Shown here one piece after another: positions 7,467-15,277 of a stretch of 26,067 bases of DNA. Location of the stretch: positions 1 to 26,067 of IMG/VR virus record IMGVR_UViG_3300021519_000057; one strand, 5' to 3'. Under the pieces are notes generated by a model, which was given only the letters and a program-made list of their open reading frames with translations, had not been told where the DNA came from and did no database searches. The translations under genes and the position numbers were made by a program. The stretch is from a virus. Every line of letters begins with the position of its first letter. Position 1 is the first letter of the stretch.

Positions 7467-9598
7467 TAGCGTTTACCATCCGGGCGGGCATCAAGACGGA
7501 GGGCACCCAACTGCCACTGGACCCCCAAGGTAGCCGAACTGACTTTCACCGCCATCTGGCGACCCCGGGCACGGATGAAGACCTGCCCTGTATACACACC
7601 AACCGAAGTCTCAATTACCCGCTGGGAATCCGATGCGTCCCCCGAGAACGCCACGCCCGGGAAGTTACGGGGGCGGATTGTAAGCGTAACTTCAGGTTGC
7701 GCTGCGGTAGAAGCTTCAAAACCAATGTCAGTTATAATGCGTCTGGTGAGCATGAACTGCTCCCCGTCTTCGATATCAAAGTCGTTAGACTGGATAGAGC
7801 TTTCCATAGCAATAGTGTCGTCGTTAACGCCGTCTTCGTGGTTATACAAATAGCCCAACGCACCAATAGAACCTGTAATAGTTGTAGTAAGCACAGTCTG
7901 AGATGGGCTGATCTCGTAGGTGCCCGTGCTACCCGTAGTGCCCGTCTTCTGCCCAATGACATAAGTATCCGCAGTCAGGCCATTCCCAGTAAGGACCATG
8001 CCGACCTGTATAGTCCCAGTCACAGCCGTGACGGTTAACGTGGTAGTAGCAATAGACCCAGTGATCGTCGCTGTAACCGGGTCTTCAGCCGTGTTCATTG
8101 CCTGCGGGTACAACCGAAGCGGGGTGTCCAGCCAAGCTGTACGCTCAATACTACCGTAGTACCAAATCTTGTCTGCGTAATTATAGATTACGTACTTGTT
8201 ATTATAGTTAGAGTCTTCGCTGGGGTACATCCACCAGACTTCGTTCCATTGTTCATTAGTACCACAAACAACTTGGTTTGCTTGATTGTAGTTGAGGTTT
8301 TCAAATACGTGGTTACGCAAGGTACAAGCCAGCGTTTCGATACGACCCGTGTACGCATAGAACTTATCTTGACCCATCCAGTAGGTGATATTCGCGGCGC
8401 TAATAGCGGCACGGGGCGAGATAATTGAAATATTGTCTGCGTATTCCTGCAAACTGAACACATCCGTAGTGCCAATAAACTGTAGCGTATAGAGGTGGGT
8501 ATCAGTCCAAACCAAAGTTTCTTGGCGAGTTGGTACGGCGCAAACGATCCGGGAACCACGGGATACCTTCAAGAAACCGGATGAGTTTGTAACATCAGGA
8601 TACCACTGACCGGGTTCATCTTGGTCTGACCAGCGGATAAGGAGCGGGTCAAAGTCGGCAGTGCTAGTACTGCCAAGGGGCACCGCACCAAAAGCAAGGA
8701 CGTGCTTATCTTGCTGAGACACAAGGGTCTGCATGATCTTAACGGGGACAGCGTTAGGGTCGAAACCCCCCGCAGACGCAATAGATTGCAGGGTAACAGC
8801 CCGAGTAGCCAGTGCCGTAGACGGGTCTGCCGTAGCACCGCGAGCCCAGTAGTAAGGTGCACCATTACGGATATTCATAATAAGGTCGTTGTCGAAGTTA
8901 TTGAACCACCAGTCTTCTTGCGGGAGATACACTGCGCCGGTAGTAGAACCGAGACCCCAAGAATCACGCCCCCAGCCGCCGATACCCCAACCATAACCTG
9001 CGGTGGCAATTGCGTTACCGGGTTCAATTTCAAAGTCAATAGTGATAGCCACGCCACCACCCCCTGCCACAGTAGAAGTAGCCGCCGTAGTAACCGGGAA
9101 ATAGAACGAGGTTGCGGAAGTAACAGTAATAAGATGGTTGCCGTTAACTTGAGCATTAGGCACGCCACCAACGGCACCCGTAACACCAGTAACGGTTACA
9201 TAAGACCCGGTAAGCGCGTTGTGCGCAGTGGCAAGGGTGATAACCAGCTTGAAAGACCCAGATACCGTATACACGCAATTATTTGTGTTGGGGTTAGACA
9301 GTGTAGGAACACTAGTACGTAACGGAGTGATATCGTAGTAAATGCCACCAGCTTCGATATAGACCTTCTTCTCAGTACCAAGAGATAGGAAGTCATCGGC
9401 GTAGGTCGTAATCCAAGCCCACATCTGGCGGCACACACCAACAAAGGTATTTGTAGTACCCTTCACCCAGCCACCAAGTTTCTCGGGGTACCCCGAACGA
9501 AAGCGTACCTTCTCGCTCTCGTACCAACCACCCTCACCGGAGTAGTCGGTCTGATCTCGGTTAATACCGGGTCGGAACTGAAGCTTGATAAATGGCAT
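7466..9598 (-). CDS. Large tail hub/nozzle-type structural protein
   Basis: 710 aa from the ATG at 9598, giving [20 protein letters not shown], a conserved start; 26 further in-frame residues upstream overlap the holin gene and are rejected. Early motifs [20 protein letters not shown] and repeated W-rich beta segments ([57 protein letters not shown]) suggest a beta-propeller-like fold comparable to P22 gp10 or nozzle proteins. Two Thr/Gly-rich beta insertions are present (around 9010-9250 and 7868-8076). The C-terminus ([18 protein letters not shown]) is also typical of the family. It probably closes the short tail beneath the adaptor rings. The family is recognised; the exact tail position is inference. 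Confidence 0.8.
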   Translation of the reverse strand: MPFIKLQFRPGINRDQTDYSGEGGWYESEKVRFRSGYPEKLGGWVKGTTNTFVGVCRQMWAWITTYADDFLSLGTEKKVYIEAGGIYYDITPLRTSVPTLSNPNTNNCVYTVSGSFKLVITLATAHNALTGSYVTVTGVTGAVGGVPNAQVNGNHLITVTSATSFYFPVTTAATSTVAGGGGVAITIDFEIEPGNAIATAGYGWGIGGWGRDSWGLGSTTGAVYLPQEDWWFNNFDNDLIMNIRNGAPYYWARGATADPSTALATRAVTLQSIASAGGFDPNAVPVKIMQTLVSQQDKHVLAFGAVPLGSTSTADFDPLLIRWSDQDEPGQWYPDVTNSSGFLKVSRGSRIVCAVPTRQETLVWTDTHLYTLQFIGTTDVFSLQEYADNISIISPRAAISAANITYWMGQDKFYAYTGRIETLACTLRNHVFENLNYNQANQVVCGTNEQWNEVWWMYPSEDSNYNNKYVIYNYADKIWYYGSIERTAWLDTPLRLYPQAMNTAEDPVTATITGSIATTTLTVTAVTGTIQVGMVLTGNGLTADTYVIGQKTGTTGSTGTYEISPSQTVLTTTITGSIGALGYLYNHEDGVNDDTIAMESSIQSNDFDIEDGEQFMLTRRIITDIGFEASTAAQPEVTLTIRPRNFPGVAFSGDASDSQRVIETSVGVYTGQVFIRARGRQMAVKVSSATLGVQWQLGALRLDARPDGKR

Positions 9599-9602
9599 GG
9601 GG

Positions 9603-10013
9603 TTACTTCTTGCTAATGGCTTCGGCAACCGATGGCACGATCTTCTCGACTGACCGACCAATAACGTACCCGCCAAGACCCAGTTGCACGATATCCCAGA
9701 GCTTCAGGTACTCAGCTTCTTGCAAGTTAGGCGCAGCAAAGCCAAACCAACGGGCCGTAATCAAGGCGACAAAGACCAGCATGGTAATCGGACGCCAGCT
9801 AGAGGCCAGAAACCCGCCCGCAGCTTCAGTCTTAATGATGTCAGCCGCACCCTTGGCAAGGTCAGTCTGAGCCGCCATAACCGCCAGATCACCCGCTTGG
9901 TACAGGCGCATAAGCTCCAGCTTGGCAGCGTCCTTCTGGGCCGGATCGGGCCACACGCGGTCAATAACTTTGCCACCAATATCAAGAGCGGCTGAGACAG
10001 GATCAAACGACAT
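9603..10013 (-). CDS. GTA-type 3-TM holin family protein
   Basis: 136 aa. The N-terminus ([20 protein letters not shown]) and the helix [20 protein letters not shown] are followed by the hallmark [20 protein letters not shown] (membrane segment about 73-93) and [20 protein letters not shown] with a second hydrophobic stretch (about 105-121) then [15 protein letters not shown]. This matches the holin family named for gene transfer agents (GTA_holin_3TM), common in phages of Alpha- and Betaproteobacteria. It should form membrane lesions that release the endolysin. It lies more than 10 kb of transcription from the main lysis cassette. TTAGGAG precedes the ATG and includes the TAG stop of the adhesin gene. 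Confidence 0.85.
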   Translation of the reverse strand: MSFDPVSAALDIGGKVIDRVWPDPAQKDAAKLELMRLYQAGDLAVMAAQTDLAKGAADIIKTEAAGGFLASSWRPITMLVFVALITARWFGFAAPNLQEAEYLKLWDIVQLGLGGYVIGRSVEKIVPSVAEAISKK

Positions 10014-10022
10014 TTATATCTC

Positions 10023-10757
10023 CTAAGACCAAGTAAACTTAACGTAACCACCGGCACCGCTGGCGCCCTGATCACCGGATCCGACGCCGCCATTACCGCC
10101 AGTGCTATAACTACTACCGCCCGTGCCGGGATAACCAGCGCCACCGCCGATGCCAGCATCACCGCTAGTATTGGATACATTGCCGCCAGAAGCCGTTCCA
10201 CCGGCACCACCAGCACCGTCGCCACTGGGGTATCCGCTGTTGCCCGGTTGACCCCCTCCACCAGACATGCTTGAGATCAGGGAGCCGGTGACGGTGGACG
10301 CCACGCCGGTAACGCCGTCTGTATAATTACCACCGCGCCCGACAGCCCAACTCAGGCTCTGCCCGCCGCCACTGGCACTGGCGCTGGTATTGGATTTAGC
10401 ACCGCCGCCACCACCGCCACCGCCGTAATCCTGATCTGCACCAAAATCTCTCGCGCCGTAGCCGCCTGCACCAGCACCGCCCACAATCTCGATGACAATG
10501 GTAGTCGTCCCGCTGGGTACGGTAAACGTGCCAGAACTACTTGTGTAGGTTATTGTGCCGGGTGTGAAAGCAGTCGTGCCATAGAAGTTCTGGATGCTGA
10601 TAGCACCAGAAGACGGGACAGCACCGTAAGTCCCTGACGTTCCGGGCGGGACATAAGACCCACCAGCGTAGTATTCGTCCAAGCCAATGGGGTTTGAACC
10701 ACCAAACTCACCCTGAATATCGCTCAGACTAAGAGGACCACTGCTGGGTAGCGTCAT
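10023..10757 (-). CDS. Glycine-rich tail-fibre tip adhesin
   Basis: 244 aa. The start (TLPSSGPLSLSDIQGEFGGS, NPIGLDEYYAGGSYVPPGTS) is a well-known N-terminus in phage fibre-associated proteins. After a GTFTVPSGTTTIVIEIVGG beta segment, residues about 94-240 are poly-Gly/Ser/Ala (GGGGGGGGAKSN, SMSGGGGQPGNSGYPSGDGA, GGAGYPGTGGSSYSTGG), typical of a polyglycine-II sandwich adhesin as in T-even gp38-like tips. It starts at a TAATG overlap with the S74 fibre, so it likely caps or accompanies that fibre and contacts the receptor. The C-terminal KFTWS is a typical end for these domains. Confidence 0.85.
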   Translation of the reverse strand: MTLPSSGPLSLSDIQGEFGGSNPIGLDEYYAGGSYVPPGTSGTYGAVPSSGAISIQNFYGTTAFTPGTITYTSSSGTFTVPSGTTTIVIEIVGGAGAGGYGARDFGADQDYGGGGGGGGAKSNTSASASGGGQSLSWAVGRGGNYTDGVTGVASTVTGSLISSMSGGGGQPGNSGYPSGDGAGGAGGTASGGNVSNTSGDAGIGGGAGYPGTGGSSYSTGGNGGVGSGDQGASGAGGYVKFTWS

Positions 10758-12823
10758 TAGACGTTGACCTTCGCGCTTAGGGCGTCGATCAGTATCTGCT
10801 GTTCCTTGATGGCCTCAACTAGTAGGGGTACGAGCCGCGCGTAGTCCAGCGTCAGGTACTGCGGGTCAATGGGGGCAGGGGCAATAACTTCGGGCATGAT
10901 AGCCTGAACATCCTGAGCAGACAGACCGACTTCGCGGACGGGTTCATAACCGAGTGCCTGAGCAGTCTCGTTGGCCTCGTAGTAGAAGCCCTTAAGAGAC
11001 ATGACCTTAGCCAGCGCACCGCTGATGTAACCCAGACGGGTCTTCAGGCGATCATCCGAGTAGTAGGCCGTAATGTTGCCTGTAGCCGTAATGGTTGTAG
11101 CCGTAACGGAGCCACCAGACAGGTTAGTGGCTGTGGTAGCTGTAGTAGCAGAGCTGGCACTACCAGCGGAAGTCGCATAGTTAACCGACTGACTGCCAAT
11201 ATTGCTGGACGTAATAAACGAGCCACCCGAAGCCGGGTTGGTGGCGTAGGTAGAGTTAGTCGCGTTAGTGGCGTTAGTGGCGTTGGTAGCGTTGGTAGCG
11301 TTGGTAGCGTTGGTAGCCGTCGTAGCCGTCGCAGCATTACCCGTGCAACTAGCAGACGAACCAGTGACGTTAATACCCCAGTTACCTGAGGCACCCGAAC
11401 CCGTAGTAGACGGCACACCAAGCGCGGACTGCGCCGTGCCCTGCGTCGTACCACCAGTACCACCGTTAGCAACTGGGAGAGTGCCAGACACCTGAGAGGT
11501 CAAGGAAACACCGGAAAGCGTGCCGCCCAGTGTTACGGTACCAGTAGAAGTGATTGTACCACCAGTCAAAGTAATGCCGTTCACACTTCCAGAAGTGGCA
11601 ACAGATGTAACTGTGCCGCCGGTTCCCGTGGCAGCAATAGTAATAGTACCAGCGCCGTTAGTGACTGTAACGCCCGAACCCGCAGTAATAGCCGCACGGG
11701 TGAAACCCGTGCCGTTGCCGATGTCTACGAAGCCGTTGGATGGTGTAGTGGTTAGACCCGTGCCGCCGTTGGCAACTGGCAGAGTGCCAGAAACCTGAGA
11801 GGTTAAGGCAACACCAGAGAGCGTACCGCCTAGGGTCAGGTTGCCAGACGAAGTAACGGTACCAGTCAGCGTGATGCCGTTCACGGTGCCAGCACCGCCG
11901 ACAGATGTAACTGTGCCGCCGGTTCCCGTAGCAGCAATAGTAATAGTACCAGCGCCGTTAGTGACCGTAACGCCCGAACCCGCAGTAATAGCTGCACGGG
12001 TGAAGCCCGTGCCGTTGCCGATGTCTACAAACCCGTTGGATGGTGTAGTGGTTAGACCCGTGCCGCCGTTGGCGACAGCCACCGTACCTGTAACATTGGC
12101 AGCATTGCCCGTGATATTACCGGTAATATTAGCCCCGCTTATGGTCGTGGACGCAGACAGTGGGCTTGTCCCGTTGCCATAAACATAGCCAGTCAGCGTA
12201 GTAGCACCCGTGCCGCCGTTAGCAACTGGGAGTGTGCCAGAGACACCAGTGGTCAGAGAGACACCCGTGCAGTTAGCCAAGTTACCGGAAGTGGGGGTGC
12301 CAAGGAGCGGGGTAGTAAACGACGGACTAGTGGACAGGACAGTGTTACCCGTCCCAGTAGAAGTCGTAACACCCGTACCGCCGCTAGCCACCGGAAGGGC
12401 CGCACCAAGGGTCAGCGAAGTCAAGTAGGTGGTCGCGTCTACGACGTTCGTGCCGTCATTGTAGACCCACATGGTCTTGCCAGCAGGGACCGCAGTGCCC
12501 GTGCCGCTGGCGTTCTTTACGGTGATTGCGTCGGCGCAACCGTTCTTGACGATGTAGACCTTCTCAATAGCGGGAACTATCAAGTTCTGTGCACCGCCCG
12601 AAGTGCCGATCAGGTTAAGACGCAGGTTACGCGCCGTCTGGGTTGCGTTCGTATCCGTCAACGTCAGGGTAACCGTGGCACTAGCAAAAGTTACATCTGC
12701 CGACCCAACGATAGCCTCTTCAATGGCTGTGCCTAGGTTAACATTGGTAACGTTGCCCCACGTGGTGGTGTTCTCACCCGTGGTCATCAACTGGAGTTTT
12801 AAGGTACTGTAGGTACTAGCCAT
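10757..12823 (-). CDS. Large tail fibre with anchor domain, tandem repeats and S74 chaperone
   Basis: 688 aa. Residues 1-150 (STYSTLKLQLMTTGENTTTW, GNVTNVNLGTAIEEAIVGSA ... VPAGKTMWVYNDGTNVVDAT) form the same anchor domain as in 16825-18633. The shaft is made of VANGGTGLTTT / FTRAAITAGSGVTVTNGAG / TLSGVALTSQVSGTLPVANG segments, with a tandem 100-residue duplication and a later run of A-T-N triplets. The S74 domain fills the last 100 residues: Ser589 in SDDRLK, GFYYEANETAQALGYEP, VREVGLSAQDVQAIMPEVIA, LDYARLVPLLVEAIKEQQ, ending in a short coiled coil. It probably trimerises and recognises the host surface. TAATG overlap with the downstream Gly-rich adhesin suggests they are made together. Confidence 0.9.
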   Translation of the reverse strand: MASTYSTLKLQLMTTGENTTTWGNVTNVNLGTAIEEAIVGSADVTFASATVTLTLTDTNATQTARNLRLNLIGTSGGAQNLIVPAIEKVYIVKNGCADAITVKNASGTGTAVPAGKTMWVYNDGTNVVDATTYLTSLTLGAALPVASGGTGVTTSTGTGNTVLSTSPSFTTPLLGTPTSGNLANCTGVSLTTGVSGTLPVANGGTGATTLTGYVYGNGTSPLSASTTISGANITGNITGNAANVTGTVAVANGGTGLTTTPSNGFVDIGNGTGFTRAAITAGSGVTVTNGAGTITIAATGTGGTVTSVGGAGTVNGITLTGTVTSSGNLTLGGTLSGVALTSQVSGTLPVANGGTGLTTTPSNGFVDIGNGTGFTRAAITAGSGVTVTNGAGTITIAATGTGGTVTSVATSGSVNGITLTGGTITSTGTVTLGGTLSGVSLTSQVSGTLPVANGGTGGTTQGTAQSALGVPSTTGSGASGNWGINVTGSSASCTGNAATATTATNATNATNATNATNATNATNSTYATNPASGGSFITSSNIGSQSVNYATSAGSASSATTATTATNLSGGSVTATTITATGNITAYYSDDRLKTRLGYISGALAKVMSLKGFYYEANETAQALGYEPVREVGLSAQDVQAIMPEVIAPAPIDPQYLTLDYARLVPLLVEAIKEQQILIDALSAKVNV
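11253..11317 (-). repeat. 9-nt tandem microrepeat encoding (Thr-Asn-Ala)n
   Basis: Plus-strand GTTGGTAGC/GTTAGTGGC units repeat about seven times, encoding A-T-N tripeptides in the fibre shaft. Unit length is a multiple of 3, so slippage would change fibre length without a frameshift. Confidence 0.8.
11461..12073 (-). repeat. Tandem ~300-nt duplication within fibre gene
   Basis: Bases 11601-11773 and 11901-12073 are exactly 300 nt apart and differ at about 6 of 173 positions; flanking parts of the unit (from about 11461 and 11761) are more diverged. The frame is kept (100 codons). Confidence 0.85.
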
Positions 12824-12832
12824 TTCCGGTCC

Positions 12833-13792
12833 TTACGTGGGAATCTCTACCCAAGTGACTGTGTTTCCATCGTTTACTTGCACCCAAGTGCTCGTCTGAG
12901 AGTCATCTATGGTCTGCCAGCTCGGCGTCTGATTATCGTTGATTATACCCCAAACTAGCACGCTTGTGATATAGCCAGTAGCCTGAACTCCGGTGGGGAA
13001 GACGTTAGCCTTGCCCGTAATAGTTACGGTGCCTATAGACCCAGTGGCCGAGACCCCGGTAACGGAGACGTTCACCCCAAGACTAAGGGTAACTGTACCA
13101 ACAGACCCAGTGGCCGAGACCCCAGTTAGGGTGACGTTACTCTTGCCTTGGACCGTAGCAGTACCGGTAGACGCAGTAGCCGAGACCCCAGTGGGGAAGA
13201 CGTTGGCCTTGGCAATGGTAGTTACCGTGCCTACAGACCCAGTGGCCGAGACCCCGGTAACTACAACAACTTCGTTTTCGTCTACCTCGACAGTGCCTAT
13301 AGACCCAGTGGCCGAGACCCCAGTGGGGAAGACGTTTGCCTTGGCCTGAACCGTAGCAGTCCCAATAAACCCAGTGGCCGAGACCCCAGTAGGGGTGACG
13401 TTTGCCTTGGCCCGAACTGTAACTGTGCCTACGGAACCAGTGGCCGAGACCCCAGTAACGGTAGTGTTTGCCTTGGCCTGAACTGTAACTGTGCCTACGG
13501 AACCAGTGGCCGAGACCCCGGTAACGGAGACGTTCACCCCAAGACTAAGGGTAACTGTACCAACAGACCCAGTGGCTGAGACCCCAGTGACGTTGGTATT
13601 TGCAGCTGCCTGAACGGTAACTGTGCCTATGGAGCTGACAGCCGAAACGCCAGTTACTGTAACGTTTGCAATGGCTTGGACGGTAACGGTGCCAATAGAC
13701 CCAACGGCCTCGACTCCAGTTACGGCTACTTGAACGGATGTAGAGCCAGAACCCGCAAAGGTATCTGCCGCAAAGGGGAAAAAACCGAACAA
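12833..13792 (-). CDS. Repeat protein with twelve 22-residue TGVSATG units and Trp-repeat C-terminus
   Basis: 319 aa from a TTG start at 13792, supported by AGAGGGGG 5 nt upstream. A short head (FGFFPFAADTFAGSGST) is followed by twelve tandem 22-aa units (residues 22-285) of the form V-x-x-TGVSATGSVGTVTV-x-x-x-AN, then a 34-residue tail with three 11-residue Trp repeats ending WVEIPT. The repeats should form stacked beta strands. Its tail is homologous to that of the protein at 18643-19281, and like it this gene sits just upstream of an anchored S74 fibre. Proteins with TGVSATG repeats are common but uncharacterised in aquatic phages. A fibre-associated structural role is inferred. Confidence 0.75.
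   Translation of the reverse strand: MFGFFPFAADTFAGSGSTSVQVAVTGVEAVGSIGTVTVQAIANVTVTGVSAVSSIGTVTVQAAANTNVTGVSATGSVGTVTLSLGVNVSVTGVSATGSVGTVTVQAKANTTVTGVSATGSVGTVTVRAKANVTPTGVSATGFIGTATVQAKANVFPTGVSATGSIGTVEVDENEVVVVTGVSATGSVGTVTTIAKANVFPTGVSATASTGTATVQGKSNVTLTGVSATGSVGTVTLSLGVNVSVTGVSATGSIGTVTITGKANVFPTGVQATGYITSVLVWGIINDNQTPSWQTIDDSQTSTWVQVNDGNTVTWVEIPT
12836..12952 (-). repeat. 11-residue Trp repeats (3 copies), second locus
   Basis: Residues 281-319: WGIINDNQTPS, WQTIDDSQTST, WVQVNDGNTVT, then WVEIPT; homologous to 18646-18762. Confidence 0.8.
12938..13729 (-). repeat. Twelve tandem 66-nt repeats
   Basis: Each unit encodes 22 residues with TGV-x-A at its core. Bases 13041-13114 and 13503-13576 are identical over 74 nt, exactly seven units (462 nt) apart, a sign of recent unit exchange or duplication. 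Confidence 0.92.
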
Positions 13793-13797
13793 TTTAG

Positions 13798-13805
13798 CCC
13801 CCTCT
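13798..13805 (-). promoter_or_regulatory. Ribosome binding site supporting a TTG start
   Basis: Minus-strand AGAGGGGG, then CTAAA, then TTG at 13792-13790. No closer ATG exists in this frame, so this site decides the start of the 319-aa repeat protein. Confidence 0.6.
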
Positions 13806-13807
13806 GG

Positions 13808-14269
13808 TTAGGTGTTCAGGCCCGGGGTGTATACCATTTTGCCGCCTACGACGGTAGCGGTTAGTGTTGCTTTGCGGTTGTCATAGACTTTGTAGCTGAC
13901 ATGGACCCACCCGCTGTTGAGTTGAGCCTTGCGGTAGCACTCTAGGATGACCTGATCGAAGTCTAGGTTAGCGACGATCCAAGCCGCCAAGTCCCCGTTA
14001 GGCACCCCGGGCACTTCGATATCTGCCGCCTGACCCAGACAGTGTTGCGAAGTAGACGCACCCCCAACGGCCTTATTCAGGTCAGGGCAACGGTAGCCTG
14101 AGTTAATAAAGACGGGCCCGTAGTGGGCACGGACAGGCTCTAGTACCTGTTCGCATAGCTCTTTGAGACAGTCCAGCTCGGCGGCACCGGGCACGTTGTC
14201 AATGCCCAGCCGGTCCCCGGTCTGAGACTTGGTAAGTTCCTCAAGGTCAAAGTGCTGGGTTAGCTGCAT
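13808..14269 (-). CDS. Peptidase M15A (murein endopeptidase / D,D-peptidase)
   Basis: 153 aa. N-terminal QHFDLEELTKSQTGDRLGI and NVPGAAELDCLKELCEQVLE lead into FINSGYRCPDLNKAVGG. Zinc ligands are visible as His76 and Asp83 (SQHCLGQAADIEV) and His123 (SGWVHVSYK), with a candidate catalytic acid Glu110 (QVILECYR). This is the M15A family layout; members cleave peptide cross-links or D-Ala bonds in peptidoglycan. No signal peptide. It could be a second lysis enzyme or a virion-borne cell-wall hydrolase; position among fibre genes and beside a secreted protein leaves both open. Confidence 0.88.
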   Translation of the reverse strand: MQLTQHFDLEELTKSQTGDRLGIDNVPGAAELDCLKELCEQVLEPVRAHYGPVFINSGYRCPDLNKAVGGASTSQHCLGQAADIEVPGVPNGDLAAWIVANLDFDQVILECYRKAQLNSGWVHVSYKVYDNRKATLTATVVGGKMVYTPGLNT

Positions 14270-14271
14270 GG

Positions 14272-14814
14272 CTACGGGAAATTACCACCAACCGGGTTCG
14301 GGAAGCCTTCAGGAGCCGCAGTGCCGATCTTAGCACCCGGAGGAACGGTGGTCGATGTCCACGGGCTTTCGTTCATGGGGCCTACGCAGTCGGCCAAGGT
14401 CGCGCCGTTTACTGGCTTGGGGCGTACTGTGCAGATCATCGACCACATATTGGAGAACCCGCCACCCGGCTTAGACGTGCTGGTAAAGGTGCGGACCACG
14501 ACGGCGGTGGGTGCCCACGTCGGAGCGACGGGGTAGGTTGTGGCGTTACTGAACAAGGACCAGACCTTGCCCTTGGGGGCCTTACAGGAGCCGTTCATCA
14601 AGCTCAGGTCAGCAATGCTGGCACCCTTGAGGACTGGACATACTGAGACACCCATAGGGAACGTGTTGCCGTTAACCTTTACCGTCTTACCGGGTACCGC
14701 CACCGTCGCACTGGAGGCGCAGAGGGCATAGGGCGTATGGCATATCGCCAAGGAGGGCGAGGCGTCAGCCGGGGTCGCGGCGAGAAGGGCTAGGACGATC
14801 AGGGTCTTTTTCAT
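14272..14814 (-). CDS. Secreted, six-cysteine hypothetical protein
   Basis: 180 aa with a clear Sec signal peptide: MKKT, hydrophobic LIVLALLAATPADA, probable signal peptidase I site after Ala18 (ADA-S). The mature part has six Cys (25, 32, 59, 77, 128, 143), likely three disulfides, and beta-prone segments (ATVAVPGKTVKVNG, APTAVVVRTFTSTS). It ends proline/glycine-rich (GFPNPVGGNFP). Export to the periplasm or beyond is unusual for a gene in a phage fibre region. Possible roles are host-envelope modification, superinfection exclusion or a virion protein maturing outside the cytoplasm; none can be chosen from sequence. It is coupled by ATGA to the upstream gene and is 2 nt from the M15A peptidase gene. 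Confidence 0.78.
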   Translation of the reverse strand: MKKTLIVLALLAATPADASPSLAICHTPYALCASSATVAVPGKTVKVNGNTFPMGVSVCPVLKGASIADLSLMNGSCKAPKGKVWSLFSNATTYPVAPTWAPTAVVVRTFTSTSKPGGGFSNMWSMICTVRPKPVNGATLADCVGPMNESPWTSTTVPPGAKIGTAAPEGFPNPVGGNFP

Positions 14815-14954
14815 ACAGCTTCCGGGGCAGGGTTAACCTGCGGCGCGGCCTGCTTCTGGATTTCGGCAATTACTGGGGCAACCGTGATGTAGGGGGCATT
14901 GCCCAGTGCCTGCATGATGACGTTGATCTGTTCGATAGTGAGTTCGAGGTTCAT
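14811..14954 (-). CDS. Tiny conserved phage protein (47 aa)
   Basis: MNLELTIEQINVIMQALGNA followed by PYITVAPVIAEIQKQAAPQV and NPAPEAV. It begins at a TAATG overlap with the DUF7936-like gene and its TGA overlaps the next ATG (ATGA, 14814-14811), accounting for all of the intervening DNA. Two short amphipathic helices (LTIEQINVIMQALG; APVIAEIQKQA) are predicted. Such small proteins with an L-x-L-T-x-E-x-[IV]-N-x-[IV]-[ML]-QAL pattern are frequent in phages near fibre genes; role unknown. Confidence 0.7.
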   Translation of the reverse strand: MNLELTIEQINVIMQALGNAPYITVAPVIAEIQKQAAPQVNPAPEAV

Positions 14955-15277
14955 TAAACGCTCCAAGGTAGGGGTGGGGTTACGACAGGGGGATTTACCT
15001 GATTGGCAATGCTAGTGGCAAGCGAGGCCTCTGTGGTCGCCTGATCGACGCCGTTGGCCCAGACCCAGCCCTGTACCTGATTTTCCGTCAGATCGGCATA
15101 CGGGGTGTAGGGGTCACCGGCAACGTAGGGGACGCTCACGGTGCCGTACTGGGTGGCATTAAAGGTGCCGTCCGTGGCGTTGCAGCGCCAGCCTACCGTG
15201 AAGACAACATCCGTCTCGCCTTCGGCCTGTGGGTAGCAGGACATATATTCGACAAGCCATGTGTATGTGTTAGCCAT
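14954..15277 (-). CDS. DUF7936-like phage protein
   Basis: 107 aa: TYTWLVEYMSCYPQAEGETD, VVFTVGWRCNATDG, YTPYADLTENQVQGWVWANG, then SLATSIANQVNPPVVTPPLP. The YADLTE-x-QV-x-GWV pattern and the proline-rich end fit the small DUF7936 family that commonly follows fibre or tail genes in phages. Function unknown; association with fibres is by position. Start and stop both form TAATG overlaps with neighbours. Confidence 0.8.
   Translation of the reverse strand: MANTYTWLVEYMSCYPQAEGETDVVFTVGWRCNATDGTFNATQYGTVSVPYVAGDPYTPYADLTENQVQGWVWANGVDQATTEASLATSIANQVNPPVVTPPLPWSV

Noticed and set aside
9599-9676. 26-residue N-terminal extension of the tail hub protein
   Set aside because: It lies within the end of the holin gene, and [11 protein letters not shown] is the conserved start of the family.
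11044-11472. Minus-strand 142-aa Leu/Pro/Arg-rich frame inside the fibre gene
   Set aside because: Shadow of the ATN microrepeat in another frame; no ribosome site.
12938-13729. CRISPR-like regular repeats
   Set aside because: The 66-nt units are contiguous, in frame and translated; there are no unique spacers or cas genes.
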